A stretch of DNA of 64,000 nt from CAIYUC01 sp963682005 (GCA_963682005.1 OY820914.1:4464001-4528000); one strand, 5' to 3'. Shown: positions 1 through 8,883, numbered from the stretch's first letter. Translations and numbers: made by a program. Notes: generated from the letters alone by a model not told the origin.

Positions 1-1341
1 GGTAATGGTGACAGGATACAGGCCTGTGGTTCCGCTCGCGGCATACCACCAGGTATTGACGGTATTTTGTGAACCCAGCCCCCAGCCCGCATCTCCATCC
101 CAGGTATGGCAACCTGCGTTCGGCGGACTTGCGTAACAGCCGGTTAACTGATATCCTCCGCCATCATCACGAAGCAACGTATCATTCCAGAAAGTCGCAA
201 TCGGGCCGGCAAAGGGTCTTACAAGCTGGATCACAAATCCAAAAAGATGTTTTTCCACATCGTATAACGCCAGGTTCGTCAAACCATTGATGTAAGTCAT
301 CGAAATTGCAATGGCAGTGCCGTCCGGTACAGGACTTCCAAGACCGCTCAACCCATTCCAGGTAATGATATTATACCCGGGTCCGATGGAATCCATGATC
401 TCAACATCTTCATTCTGATGACCGGGAAGGGGATTGATTTCAACATTTATCTTGATATTCCCCCCTTTACTCACAAAGAAACCAATATTTACAGAACCAT
501 TGCATAAGGGTGTTAATGTGATGCTGCCTGTATCAATAACACCCAGTTTACCGGTAGGAAATGCAACAGAATCAGGATTATTTACAAATATTTTGTACTG
601 GGCATAATGATAATTGCCATTTCGCGATAAACAACTTGTGTCCCATAGCGAAGGTGGCGAATAACAACCATTGGAAGTGCTGGTCACATCAAAATTCCAT
701 CCTTTCATGTAGTTGTAAAATATGGAAGTTACGATGGAATCATCAGTATAAATATATTGGGTGGCAATAAAAGCGGAATACTGAAGATCGCAGTCACCTG
801 TGTACAGATCCCAGTCCTGGGACCAGATCCGTCCGTCAATTGCTTTCCATGGAAAAATAGTCGTATCAATCACCGTAACGTCAAAACAATCAACATAATG
901 AAAGGCATTAAAATCAAGACTGAAATCGCCCGTATAACCAGGAGCATAACTTGCAGCATTGTACCCCTGGGAACTGAGTACTGACGGACCGGCATAAGCC
1001 TGTTTAAAGTATTTGACGTACCCGGGGGAGGTTTGAGAATTAATCCTGATTGTATGAATTGGAACGGTGCCGTTATATTTTATCCTGATCGAGTCAATGG
1101 TTCTGAAACCAAGAAAAATCTTTTCTGACGGACTGTTTATCCGCACGAATAATTTCTGATAGTTCGGGCAGACTTCAGACATGAAACACGGGTATCCGAA
1201 TCCGAGATTCGAATTAATATTAAGGGAAAACGTGTACGCTGAATCCGGTTTGAGTTGCTTGATCCCTTCGCCATATATAGATACAGAACCTGAAAGCAGG
1301 AAGATCGCTGTAAAAAATAATGAACATAGAAAGGCTCTCAT
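1..1341 (-). CDS. Secreted surface protein, C-terminus beyond window edge
   Basis: The minus-strand frame is open from an ATG at 1341 to the window edge (447 codons), so the protein continues past position 1. It starts with a signal peptide (residues 1-23, hydrophobic core FLCSLFFTAIFLLSG). The body is rich in Gly, Asn, Tyr and Trp and looks extracellular and beta-rich, with Cys pairs near residues 48-54. The later part (ITWNGL, then Asp/Gly-rich loops) resembles the repeat regions of large Bacteroidota proteins carrying gliding-type or T9SS sorting domains, but the sorting domain, if any, lies outside the window. A TACATTTG -7 box precedes it at 1362-1369. Surface export is inferred from the signal peptide; the function is unknown. 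Confidence 0.75.
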   Translation of the reverse strand, partial: MRAFLCSLFFTAIFLLSGSVSIYGEGIKQLKPDSAYTFSLNINSNLGFGYPCFMSEVCPNYQKLFVRINSPSEKIFLGFRTIDSIRIKYNGTVPIHTIRINSQTSPGYVKYFKQAYAGPSVLSSQGYNAASYAPGYTGDFSLDFNAFHYVDCFDVTVIDTTIFPWKAIDGRIWSQDWDLYTGDCDLQYSAFIATQYIYTDDSIVTSIFYNYMKGWNFDVTSTSNGCYSPPSLWDTSCLSRNGNYHYAQYKIFVNNPDSVAFPTGKLGVIDTGSITLTPLCNGSVNIGFFVSKGGNIKINVEINPLPGHQNEDVEIMDSIGPGYNIITWNGLSGLGSPVPDGTAIAISMTYINGLTNLALYDVEKHLFGFVIQLVRPFAGPIATFWNDTLLRDDGGGYQLTGCYASPPNAGCHTWDGDAGWGLGSQNTVNTWWYAASGTTGLYPVTIT

Positions 1342-1361
1342 GGGAGGAGCATAATCTTGAA

Positions 1362-1369
1362 CAAATGTA
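1362..1369 (-). promoter_or_regulatory. Bacteroidota -7 box TACATTTG
   Basis: A perfect TAnnTTTG match on the minus strand, about 20 nt before the ATG at 1341. No clear -33 TTTG is seen 19-21 nt upstream. Confidence 0.5.
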
Positions 1370-1398
1370 CAGGAACTATTTTATTTTCCACCACAGAA

Positions 1399-1446
1399 TC
1401 AAAAGGTCACAAGGTGACAAAGTAACAGAGTAACAGAGTAACAAAT
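1399..1446. repeat. Short-word array (AAGGTCACA / TAACAGAG words)
   Basis: Imperfect tandem words, an AAGGTCACAAGGTGAC segment followed by three TAACAGAG-like units. It shares the 13-mer TCAAAAGGTCACA with the end of the octamer array at 55287-55299. Confidence 0.7.
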
Positions 1447-1474
1447 TATCAAGCTAATCAACTCATATCGTCAT

Positions 1475-1490
1475 CCCCGCGAAAGCGGGG
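1475..1490. repeat. GC palindrome with GAAA tetraloop
   Basis: CCCCGC-GAAA-GCGGGG is a perfect 6-bp stem closed by a GNRA-type loop. It resembles widespread REP-like palindromes. There is no T-run on either side, so a simple intrinsic terminator is less likely. Confidence 0.65.
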
Positions 1491-1502
1491 ACAACTCACC
1501 AC

Positions 1503-1767
1503 CTAATCTTTCACGCACCTCACCGCAAACCCATTCCCCCTGTACGCCGGATACGCCGCCACGCAAGGATCAAAATTGTAAAGCCCGTGAACCATGTCCT
1601 CTTTGAGCAATCGAACATTGATCAATGATCTGGCCTTTGTTTTCGATGAATGCGGGGGATGAAGATGGGGGAATAGAAGGGTTGTTCGCGGGCAATGACA
1701 GTCTGAATGCTGTAAATAAGAAGAAAAAGAAAAAAATATTGTACCTGGTAATCATTACTATCAGCAA
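1503..1767 (-). pseudogene. Remnant of SBBP/FISUMP protein: N-terminus joined to C-terminal tail
   Basis: From 1767 downward the minus strand encodes a signal-peptide-like start and then FIENKGQIIDQ, the same segment found near residue 40 of the intact protein at 3108-8855. Directly after it, in another frame, comes the last stretch of a FISUMP domain (FDPCVAAYPAY, then GNGFAVRCVKD and a TAG at 1503). About 1800 codons are missing and the two parts are out of frame, so no full protein can be made. At the junction is the word GTTCGATTGCTCAAAGAGGA, which recurs in the remnant at 2853-2911. This is best read as a copy that lost its middle by deletion or recombination. Confidence 0.8.
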
Positions 1768-1786
1768 AGAAACACTAAGGTATGGG

Positions 1787-2794
1787 TTATTTTTTTATTC
1801 GTTGTTGTATTTCCTTCAAATAGATTCGTTTGAACCATATTTTGTATAGCGGATCAAGGAAATCAATCTTCCCGGGAAAAATATCGATGATCTCCTTGCT
1901 TACAAGCGCGGTTTTAATCCGGTTGACATTGCCGGAAGTGCCCAGCCGGTATTCTGCCAGCACTGTGGAAGCGCTGAATTGCCTGACATCCTTGCACAAC
2001 GCCTTCAGGAAATTGATCTGCATGTTAGTCAGATTGTCGAGATCCCTTAGATAGAGGATGGTGTTTTTTGTCAGGAGATCAGTCAGCGCCTGTTCGACAA
2101 CTTCTTCATTGCAATGATGGTCCGTTAAATTCCAGACTTCATAAGCCAGTTGCTGAACAAAATATGGATGATCTTCCATCAATAATGATACACGCCCTGC
2201 CAGGTCTTCAGAAATGGTCTTTCCTGTCCGCATGAATTCGTTTTGAATATGAGAAACCCAATAGGATGACTGAATTTTTTCAAGCATAATGGTATCCCCG
2301 AATTTATATAATGGCATCGAAGGATGGTTGAAAATTTCAGTCATCATATGCCTCTTACTGCCGTAAATAACATAGGCAGTCTCCTGGTGGCGTTGCCAAT
2401 GGGACCTTATCTTCTTCTGAAACTGAAGCGGATCCCTGAAGAAGGAAATGTTCTGAAACTCGTCGATGCAAATGACAATCCGCAATTTTTTATCCCGGCT
2501 TATCTGTTCCGGAAGATCCAATATCTCGTCCGGGTTCTTTCTTACTTCGGCCCAGTCAAGGCTCAGGGAAAAATCCGTTGTGGGGTCGGATCCAATGTTA
2601 AAACGTGGTGTCAGACGTTGAAAATACTTCTTTGCATTTTCCACCCATTGTTCCCATTTGTTTGAAGAGGATTTGATGACTGTAGTGGCCAGGGCTTCAT
2701 AGAACTCTTCTTCCGTTCGTATATTGAAAAGATCGATAAAGCAAAACCTGAGCTTTTTTTCTTTTGAAGTCAGGATCTCTGAAGTTTTTGACAC
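1787..2794 (-). pseudogene. 5'-truncated STAND/AAA-type ATPase (archaeal ATPase-like)
   Basis: The 335-residue frame opens at a GTG and matches the body of a P-loop NTPase of the ATP_bind/STAND type. A hydrophobic Walker B stands at about residues 105-113 (VICIDEFQN), followed by an ATPase-like YGSKRHMM stretch and a C-terminal winged-helix-like region. The Walker A normally found in the first 50 residues of the family is absent. The frame stays open upstream and reads CKKSSLVSKT, which looks like the end of a Walker A (expected GKSSLV) with the glycine lost, then runs into a small inverted repeat at 2819-2838. I infer the gene lost its 5' end at a rearrangement and is probably inactive for ATP binding. 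No partner gene is seen. Confidence 0.7.
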
Positions 2795-2818
2795 CAGGGA
2801 TGATTTTTTACAAAAAGG

Positions 2819-2851
2819 TAACTTACAGTTTTGTAAGTTGCAAGCTTGTAA
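2819..2851. repeat. Inverted AACTTACA word at ATPase breakpoint
   Basis: AACTTACA-GTT(T)-TGTAAGTT forms a short hairpin, followed by the related word GCAAGCTTGTAA. It lies exactly where the ATPase homology stops. Confidence 0.55.
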
Positions 2852-2852
2852 A

Positions 2853-2911
2853 TTAATCTTTCAGGCATCGCACCGCAAACCAATTCCTCTTTGAGCAATC
2901 GAACATCCCCG
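2853..2911 (-). pseudogene. Isolated FISUMP C-terminal tail remnant
   Basis: The minus strand reads MFDCSKRNWFAVRCLKD followed by TAA at 2853. The last residues match the end of the FISUMP domain of the intact gene (GFAVRCMKD). Only about 17 codons of homology are left. The first part carries the same 20-nt word (GTTCGATTGCTCAAAGAGGA) as the remnant at 1503-1767. It has no start or signal peptide of its own and is best seen as a leftover tail cassette. Confidence 0.65.
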
Positions 2912-2984
2912 CCTGCCGGCAGGGATCACCGAGCTTTGAAGTCAGAATTGAATTTCGAACTTCGTTGATCAAAAATCCGTTTTT

Positions 2985-3107
2985 GTCAGTAACGATCCGT
3001 GTTATCCGTGTTCCTTTTTTTACCACAGAGGTCACAAAGAAGGCACAAAGATCACAGAGAATTCCCCATATTCTGCATTATGCATTCCTGAATTCCTGCA
3101 TTATGAA
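2985..3107. repeat. Dispersed composite repeat, copy 1
   Basis: Word order: ATCCGTGTTATCCGTGTTCC, a T-run, ACCACAGAGGTCACAAAG, then GCATTATGCATTCC words. The same order is found at 9046-9197 and 11219-11313. It lies just 3' of the SBBP/FISUMP gene; the gene's TAA directly adjoins it. Confidence 0.75.
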
Positions 3108-6100
3108 TTAGTCTTTCATGCACCGCACCGCAAACCCATTCGATCTGAAAGAAGGATAGGCCGCCACACTCGGATCAAAATCGTTAAGTCCATGCGCCCA
3201 CGCTTTGTCCGGCCCGTGAGCCGTCGAAGACCAGAATAAGGTCGCGAAGCCGTCAAAATACCAGTTCCTGTTGAACAGTCCTGCGCCGCCCAGTTCTGCA
3301 TTGAACCCCGAATACCCGTCATACTTCAGCGGGGCACCTGCAAAGGCGTTGCTGGTGAAGCTTGCAAATAGGATATTCCAGTCGGATTCAGATGGCACAT
3401 GCCAGCCCGGGGGGCAGAGGCCCTGCTGGCCGGGGGTGTCGTCGTAGCGCATGAGTTCGTCCCACTGGTAGAAGGATGCGGGATGCGGGATGCCGGATGC
3501 GGGATTTTTATATCGTTCGGGAATGCAATTGTCTCGTTGATGTTGACCGGGAGAAATCACATTCCCGTAATTCAGATCAGTTGTGAACCAGCATTGACTT
3601 CCAATTACAACGGTCGGATAAATCTTGTTATCCCTGATGTCGGTTAAATCGTTTCCACAAATGAAGAATGAAGAATTAAGAATTAACAATGAACAATGAT
3701 TGGTTGAATTGCATAATGCAGCATTGGTATAGGAATAATTGATCTGGTGTGTACCGACACCGGCAATGGCGGGATAGAAAATTCCATTAGTTATGCCCGT
3801 TCCGGAATAGGTGCCGCCAAGGGGGATGCCGCCTTTGAGTTTGAAGGGTTTGGCGTTGGTCGTGGTGATGGTATCGAAGCAGGGGGTGAACGTGACAGAC
3901 GGTGTTGTCAGGACAACCATCTGATGCTGGATGCTGGATGCCGGATTGTTGGTGACGCAGGTTTCGCTGGAGGTCAGGATGCATCTGATCGAATCACCGT
4001 TTGATGGAGAATAGATGATAGAGGATAGATCTGGGCCGAATGGGTTTCCGTTAACAATCCATTGATAATGCGGGGTGGATCCGCCGTTGACGGGGGTCGC
4101 GGTGAAGGTGACGGATGTGCCCTGGCAGACGGGGTTGGCGGAGGGGGAGATGGTAATGCTGACCGGGAGTCGGGGGGTTACAACCATTTGATGCTGGATG
4201 CTGGATGCCGGATTATTAATGACGCAGGTTTCGCTGGAGGTCAGGATGCATCGGATTGAATCGCCCGAGGATGGAGAATAGATGATGGAGGATAGATCGG
4301 GACCGAAGGGATTTCCGTTAACTATCCATTGATAATGTGGTGCGGAGCCGCCATGCATGGCTGCTGCTGTATAAACAACCTCCGTACCTTCACAAACCGG
4401 ATTCGCAGAAGCGGAAACGGTAACCCTAACGGTATCCGCGGGAACGATAGAAAGATTGACCATGTCGTGGCTCATGCATCCGTGATCATCGCGGAGTGTG
4501 GCCATGTATTGACCGGCCTGGCCGGTGGTGTAAGTTTGTCCCGATCCGATGTTCAGCTGGCCGGTGGTCAGGTTGTCCCACTGGTAGGTGCAACCGGCGT
4601 ACGGACCTGCATCAAAAGTGTGGGTCTGACCCTGGCAGACGGTGGTATCGGGACCCAGATTGACTTGCGGAGTCGGGAACAACGAAACGATCACCGTGTC
4701 GCTGGTGGAGCAGCCCCAACGGAAGGCGGTGATCCAATACGTGCCGGAAGAAAAAACGGAGATCGTGCGGGTGGTGGCGCCGGTGGACCAGAGGTAACCG
4801 GTAAATCCGGGACCGGCATCCAGGGTTGTACTTCCGCCGGGGCAGATGGAAAGATCATTCCCGAGGCTGACCACCTGCGGATCCATCACCACAACCGGTT
4901 TGCACATGCTTCCCATCGACGGCATTCCTTCATCCACCACCAGGTGAATGTTGTAGGTCCCGGACTCGTTGTAAGAAAAAGGTGGCGGGCTGAACAAGGT
5001 CGACGAAGGGACCGAAGCACTGGTACAGGGAAGGAAGGTCAGGCGGGTCAGCGTCGCGTTGGTAAAATTCACTACATAGGTGTACAGGGTGTCACCTTCC
5101 CGGATGATCTCCGAAAATGCAGTCGGTCCGTCAAGATCCCCGGTATTTCCCAGGATGGTTCCTGTGGCTGAACCGGTAATGCCTGACGGGAATATCAGTT
5201 TGCCAAGCTGGCTCACCGGGGTGTGATTTACCCAGTACCCGGAGGTGGAACCGCAATCGTGGATGAGGGCTAAACCGATCCCTGAGATTATGCCGCCAGG
5301 GTTTCCAAGGTTCGTTGCGGCGGGTGTGTTCAGCAATGAATTGCCGAAATCGAGCCGGGCCATCGTGTTGCCGCCTGCCATGACCAGGGCGTACCACTGT
5401 CCGTTCTCCTGAACCAGGCGAATGGAGGATGGCTCCGTAATCGTGCCTCCGCAATCCCCGAGGTCGGTTTCCGCCGGAATGTTCGTCAGGTTTGGACCAA
5501 AATTCAGCAGGACAATTTTATTCACACTCACGCAGCTGACCAGTCCGATCCAGTTTGCACCGTCTTTGGCCATGACCAGGTCATATTGGCCCTGGACGAT
5601 GGAAAATGGTCCTATATCCGTAACCGTTGGCGTGTTCATCAGCGAATTCCCGAAATTCAGCCGTTTGATTGAGACTTGATTGACCACAAAGGCATACCAT
5701 TGACCGCTTTCCTCCTTCACCTGGATCCCGCGCGGATCGAGCATCCCGAAACTTCCCAGCCATTCGCTTGTCACCGGGTTATTCTTAAAGCTGTTCCCGT
5801 GATAATTCCGGATCACCCCGTGATTGTTCAACCCGGAATTTGTAAGGAATGAGAAGCAATCATTTCCCTGCCGTGCAAGTGCGATCAGTGATGGTGAATC
5901 CAACAATCCCCCTGGATTCCCGATGTTAACCCCCGTAGGATCGGCATTCACATTCCCCGAGCAGAAATTCCAGTAGAAAGTCGTTCCGCCCTGCGTGAGG
6001 TTTGTGACGTTGATCTGGGCGCCGGTACAAACCGTATCGGGTGCCGCAAAGTCAATGGTGACGGTGGTGGTGACATTGATATCCAACTGGGTTGGTACTA

Positions 6101-8855
6101 ACGAAGCGCAACCGTTATCATCGACATAATTGACCCGCACCCATTGTGGACCTGCACTGTTCCACTGGATATCGATGGACGGATCGGCATTTCCCCCACC
6201 TGAGATCAACGTCCCGCCCGGAGAAAATGTCCATTGGTAGTTGGTCATACCTGTTGCCGTGGAGTAAGTATAGACTGAACCCGTCATCGGGCTGGTATTC
6301 CCCGTAATCACCGGTACTGGATGGGCATATACCCGGCGTGTGATCCTTTTCGGGAACCCGTTATCACAACTGTTCATCCCGAAAACGGAGATCGTATCGG
6401 TTCCAAAGGCAGATCCGACATTCACGGTGATGGAAGTGGTATGCTGACCCGATGTGATCGTGAGGTTGTTCGTGACGCACCACTGATAATCGGTTGCAGC
6501 AGGTATCGGATCAATGGAGAAAACAATACCGGTTGTATTCTGGCATAATGTTTCCGGACCATAAATGGTAAGGGCCGTATCCGGCGACCAGCAATCAGCG
6601 AATTTAACGAGAAATATATCAGACCACCCTGATAAATTTGGTTGATGTGAACCGGATGTAGCGATATAATTTGCCAGCGCATTTCTCGAGCATAATGAAG
6701 TATTATTATCTGAATTGTTTTCCGAGGAGGTATATCCTGTAAAATAAATATTGTCATAATGATCAACCGCAACTGAATATCCGTAATCGAAATCTGTTCC
6801 TCCGTAATAGGTTCCCCAAACCCGCTGGCCGTCTCCGGTTAATTTTGCCAGGTTAGCATCGGAATTCCCATCCCTGAAAATTGTCTGATAGGCCCCGGTT
6901 GAAAAATTAGATGGATCCTGGCCAAAACAGTGTGATGCAATGAAAACATATCCACTATCATCCACCGCAAGTCCGTTTAATTCCAGGCTTGCCCCATAAT
7001 AAGTACCCCAGAGTCTTTGTCCATCCGAACTGAATTTTTCAACGTAACCACTGTTGCCTCCAATCACGTTTGACTGAAAAACACCCGGAGTGGCAATACC
7101 GGAGGTTGAACTGGTCATCCCGTATAAATAGATGCAGGTTCCGGTATCTGCCGCGCATCCGTATGAAATATCATCGGCCGTTCCACCAAAATAAGTGCCC
7201 CATTGCCGGGAACCGTCTGGTAAGAAACAGGCCATAAAAGCATCCCAAAACCCTGATATAGCAGGCTGATAAGATCCGGGTGTGCTTATGTTATTTGTTG
7301 AAAATGTAGCGCCAGACATATAAATCATTCCGTTTTTACCGATAGTCCCCTTGGCACTCACTTCGTTTTCTGATCCGCCGTAGTAGGTGCCCCACACTCT
7401 TTGGCCGTCACTTGTAAATTTGACCAGCATGTCATCATGCATTCCGCCGAAGACTGTCTGTGCTGCTCCCGGGGTTGAAATATAGTCAGGTGAGGAAGTC
7501 TGGCCAAAGCAATATATACTTCCGGCTGAATCGATTGAACAATGACTAAACTGATCCCAACCGGGGAAGCTACCTTCATTGCCACCATAATAGGTGCCCC
7601 AGATCCGAAATCCTGCTGGGGTGAATTTGGCCAGGAATGCATCCGACTCTCCACGAAGAATGGTTTGAAAAGCGCCGGGTGTGGCCATGTTCGTTGTCGA
7701 GGAAGTATACCCGCACAAATAAAGATTATCGTCCACATCAAGTCCTAATCCTCCTCCATCCGCGCCCTGATCCCCTCCGTAGTATGTGCCCCAAAGTTGC
7801 TGGCCTGTTGCAGAAAACTTAGTCAGAAAAACATCTTCAGTACCTGTTAATACTGTTTGATATGCACCCGCTGTTGCTATATTTGTTGATGACCATGTGA
7901 CTCCGCTAAAGAATATATTACCTGAATCATCGATTTGGCAATTGTTTATTCCGCTTGTTTCAGACTGCAGACCTCCAAAATAGGTGCCCCACCGCCTGGT
8001 CGGAATCGGATCGATGCAGAGGATTGCATTTTCAGGGATCACATCAGCGGATGAAAAAGTATAAAGGTTGTTGAATTCTTTTTTGAACCGGCAGGTGACA
8101 GGTGTTTTCAATTCATTATCAGAAATTGTATAATAGCACAGGGGGATCCTTTCTTCGAGATCTCCGGCATTTGTACTGATAAGAAGGTCGTTTCCTTTCT
8201 CAATAATGTTGTCCGGACCGGAAACTTTGAACCGGATGGAAGAGAGGCTGCCTCCCGGCCTGATGATGAAAGTATATTTGAACTGATTTTCATCGCCGGT
8301 AACGAACTCAAGATCAATCCCTGGATAGATGTTTTTATACGTAACCGTTTTAAAGGAATGAACATTGGTAACCCCTTCAACCGGCGTTCCGGCGGTGTAA
8401 TAATTCAGGTAGTCGGAGGAAGGATCAGAGGTGATGATTTCGCAGGCGGGGTTGGAGGCGAGGAGGTCGAAGTCGATGCGATGGAACGCGATACGGGATG
8501 CGGGATCCGGGATTCGGGATTCGGGATCTGTGACTTTATGGATATCAGGGAATGATCCGGGGTAACTTGTTCGCGCATCGCGTATCTCGCATCGCGTATC
8601 TCGCATCCCGCAACCCGCATCAGTAATGCTGTATAAATCGTACGAAAACCCGCCCCGCCGTAGCTGCACATTCATCCCCGGTGTATTCAGCAAATATAGA
8701 ACTGCTGCGTTGGGCTTATTGTTCTGGTCAATGATCTGTCCTTTGTTTTCTATGAAAGCAGATGATGATGGCTTTATAATACCAGGATCATTGTTCGCTA
8801 AGGAGCATAGGACTATATGGAAGAAAACCAAGCAAACTTGTAAGCCAAGTTTCAT
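3108..8855 (-). CDS. Giant SBBP beta-propeller / Ig-like / FISUMP surface protein
   Basis: 1915 residues. Order: signal peptide (1-21); an N-terminal domain with FIENKGQIIDQ typical of SBBP proteins (about 35-275); an SBBP beta-propeller region (about 285-790) built on WGTYYGG repeats; PKD/Ig-like segments (about 790-940); a second propeller-like segment (about 955-1290); several Ig-like modules, two of them near-identical (about 1480-1640); and a C-terminal FISUMP domain (about 1730-1915: CWFTTDLNYG, CPPGWHVPSESDW, WSST, NGFAVRCMKD). No T9SS sorting domain follows. It is probably exported and surface-attached; binding partner unknown. Five short-word arrays (GATGCGG and GAATGAAG types) lie inside the frame without breaking it, and encode Pro/Ser/Arg-rich linkers. 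A TACCTTTG box precedes the ATG. Two broken relatives lie downstream. Confidence 0.9.
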   Translation of the reverse strand: MKLGLQVCLVFFHIVLCSLANNDPGIIKPSSSAFIENKGQIIDQNNKPNAAVLYLLNTPGMNVQLRRGGFSYDLYSITDAGCGMRDTRCEIRDARTSYPGSFPDIHKVTDPESRIPDPASRIAFHRIDFDLLASNPACEIITSDPSSDYLNYYTAGTPVEGVTNVHSFKTVTYKNIYPGIDLEFVTGDENQFKYTFIIRPGGSLSSIRFKVSGPDNIIEKGNDLLISTNAGDLEERIPLCYYTISDNELKTPVTCRFKKEFNNLYTFSSADVIPENAILCIDPIPTRRWGTYFGGLQSETSGINNCQIDDSGNIFFSGVTWSSTNIATAGAYQTVLTGTEDVFLTKFSATGQQLWGTYYGGDQGADGGGLGLDVDDNLYLCGYTSSTTNMATPGAFQTILRGESDAFLAKFTPAGFRIWGTYYGGNEGSFPGWDQFSHCSIDSAGSIYCFGQTSSPDYISTPGAAQTVFGGMHDDMLVKFTSDGQRVWGTYYGGSENEVSAKGTIGKNGMIYMSGATFSTNNISTPGSYQPAISGFWDAFMACFLPDGSRQWGTYFGGTADDISYGCAADTGTCIYLYGMTSSTSGIATPGVFQSNVIGGNSGYVEKFSSDGQRLWGTYYGASLELNGLAVDDSGYVFIASHCFGQDPSNFSTGAYQTIFRDGNSDANLAKLTGDGQRVWGTYYGGTDFDYGYSVAVDHYDNIYFTGYTSSENNSDNNTSLCSRNALANYIATSGSHQPNLSGWSDIFLVKFADCWSPDTALTIYGPETLCQNTTGIVFSIDPIPAATDYQWCVTNNLTITSGQHTTSITVNVGSAFGTDTISVFGMNSCDNGFPKRITRRVYAHPVPVITGNTSPMTGSVYTYSTATGMTNYQWTFSPGGTLISGGGNADPSIDIQWNSAGPQWVRVNYVDDNGCASLVPTQLDINVTTTVTIDFAAPDTVCTGAQINVTNLTQGGTTFYWNFCSGNVNADPTGVNIGNPGGLLDSPSLIALARQGNDCFSFLTNSGLNNHGVIRNYHGNSFKNNPVTSEWLGSFGMLDPRGIQVKEESGQWYAFVVNQVSIKRLNFGNSLMNTPTVTDIGPFSIVQGQYDLVMAKDGANWIGLVSCVSVNKIVLLNFGPNLTNIPAETDLGDCGGTITEPSSIRLVQENGQWYALVMAGGNTMARLDFGNSLLNTPAATNLGNPGGIISGIGLALIHDCGSTSGYWVNHTPVSQLGKLIFPSGITGSATGTILGNTGDLDGPTAFSEIIREGDTLYTYVVNFTNATLTRLTFLPCTSASVPSSTLFSPPPFSYNESGTYNIHLVVDEGMPSMGSMCKPVVVMDPQVVSLGNDLSICPGGSTTLDAGPGFTGYLWSTGATTRTISVFSSGTYWITAFRWGCSTSDTVIVSLFPTPQVNLGPDTTVCQGQTHTFDAGPYAGCTYQWDNLTTGQLNIGSGQTYTTGQAGQYMATLRDDHGCMSHDMVNLSIVPADTVRVTVSASANPVCEGTEVVYTAAAMHGGSAPHYQWIVNGNPFGPDLSSIIYSPSSGDSIRCILTSSETCVINNPASSIQHQMVVTPRLPVSITISPSANPVCQGTSVTFTATPVNGGSTPHYQWIVNGNPFGPDLSSIIYSPSNGDSIRCILTSSETCVTNNPASSIQHQMVVLTTPSVTFTPCFDTITTTNAKPFKLKGGIPLGGTYSGTGITNGIFYPAIAGVGTHQINYSYTNAALCNSTNHCSLLILNSSFFICGNDLTDIRDNKIYPTVVIGSQCWFTTDLNYGNVISPGQHQRDNCIPERYKNPASGIPHPASFYQWDELMRYDDTPGQQGLCPPGWHVPSESDWNILFASFTSNAFAGAPLKYDGYSGFNAELGGAGLFNRNWYFDGFATLFWSSTAHGPDKAWAHGLNDFDPSVAAYPSFRSNGFAVRCMKD
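3475..3509. repeat. In-gene GATGCGG word array
   Basis: Four to five copies of a GATGCGG/GATGCCG word inside the FISUMP domain coding region. On the coding strand they give NPASGIPHPAS, an insert between two conserved FISUMP motifs. Confidence 0.8.
3661..3698. repeat. In-gene GAATGAAGAATT word array
   Basis: ATGAAGAATGAAGAATTAAG is identical here and at 16001-16020, where it is intergenic. Here it is read on the opposite strand in frame as a linker before the FISUMP domain. Confidence 0.8.
3923..3947. repeat. In-gene GATGCTG word array, unit 1
   Basis: Three tandem GATGCTGG/GATGCCGG words encoding NPASSIQHQ. It is duplicated at 4190-4214 as part of a repeated Ig-like module. Confidence 0.7.
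4190..4214. repeat. In-gene GATGCTG word array, unit 2
   Basis: Copy of the array at 3923-3947 in the neighbouring Ig-like module. The module duplication carried the words with it. Confidence 0.7.
8491..8527. repeat. In-gene GGGATNC word array
   Basis: Tandem GGGATGC/GGGATTC words in the N-terminal domain, encoding a DPESRIPDPASRI linker. Confidence 0.75.
8573..8622. repeat. In-gene CGCATCGCGTATCT word array
   Basis: Words of the GATGCG type in the opposite orientation to the array at 8491-8527, encoding a GCGMRDTRCEIRDAR segment near residues 80-95. Confidence 0.75.
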
Positions 8856-8875
8856 TCAACAAAGGTTGGAAATTC

Positions 8876-8883
8876 AAAGGTAG
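8876..8883 (-). promoter_or_regulatory. -7 box TACCTTTG
   Basis: Perfect TAnnTTTG on the minus strand about 20 nt before the ATG of the SBBP/FISUMP gene. No good -33 element is seen. Confidence 0.5.

Noticed and set aside
4329..5171. 280-residue open frame on the plus strand
   Set aside because: It is antisense to the giant SBBP/FISUMP gene, which has clear domains on the other strand.
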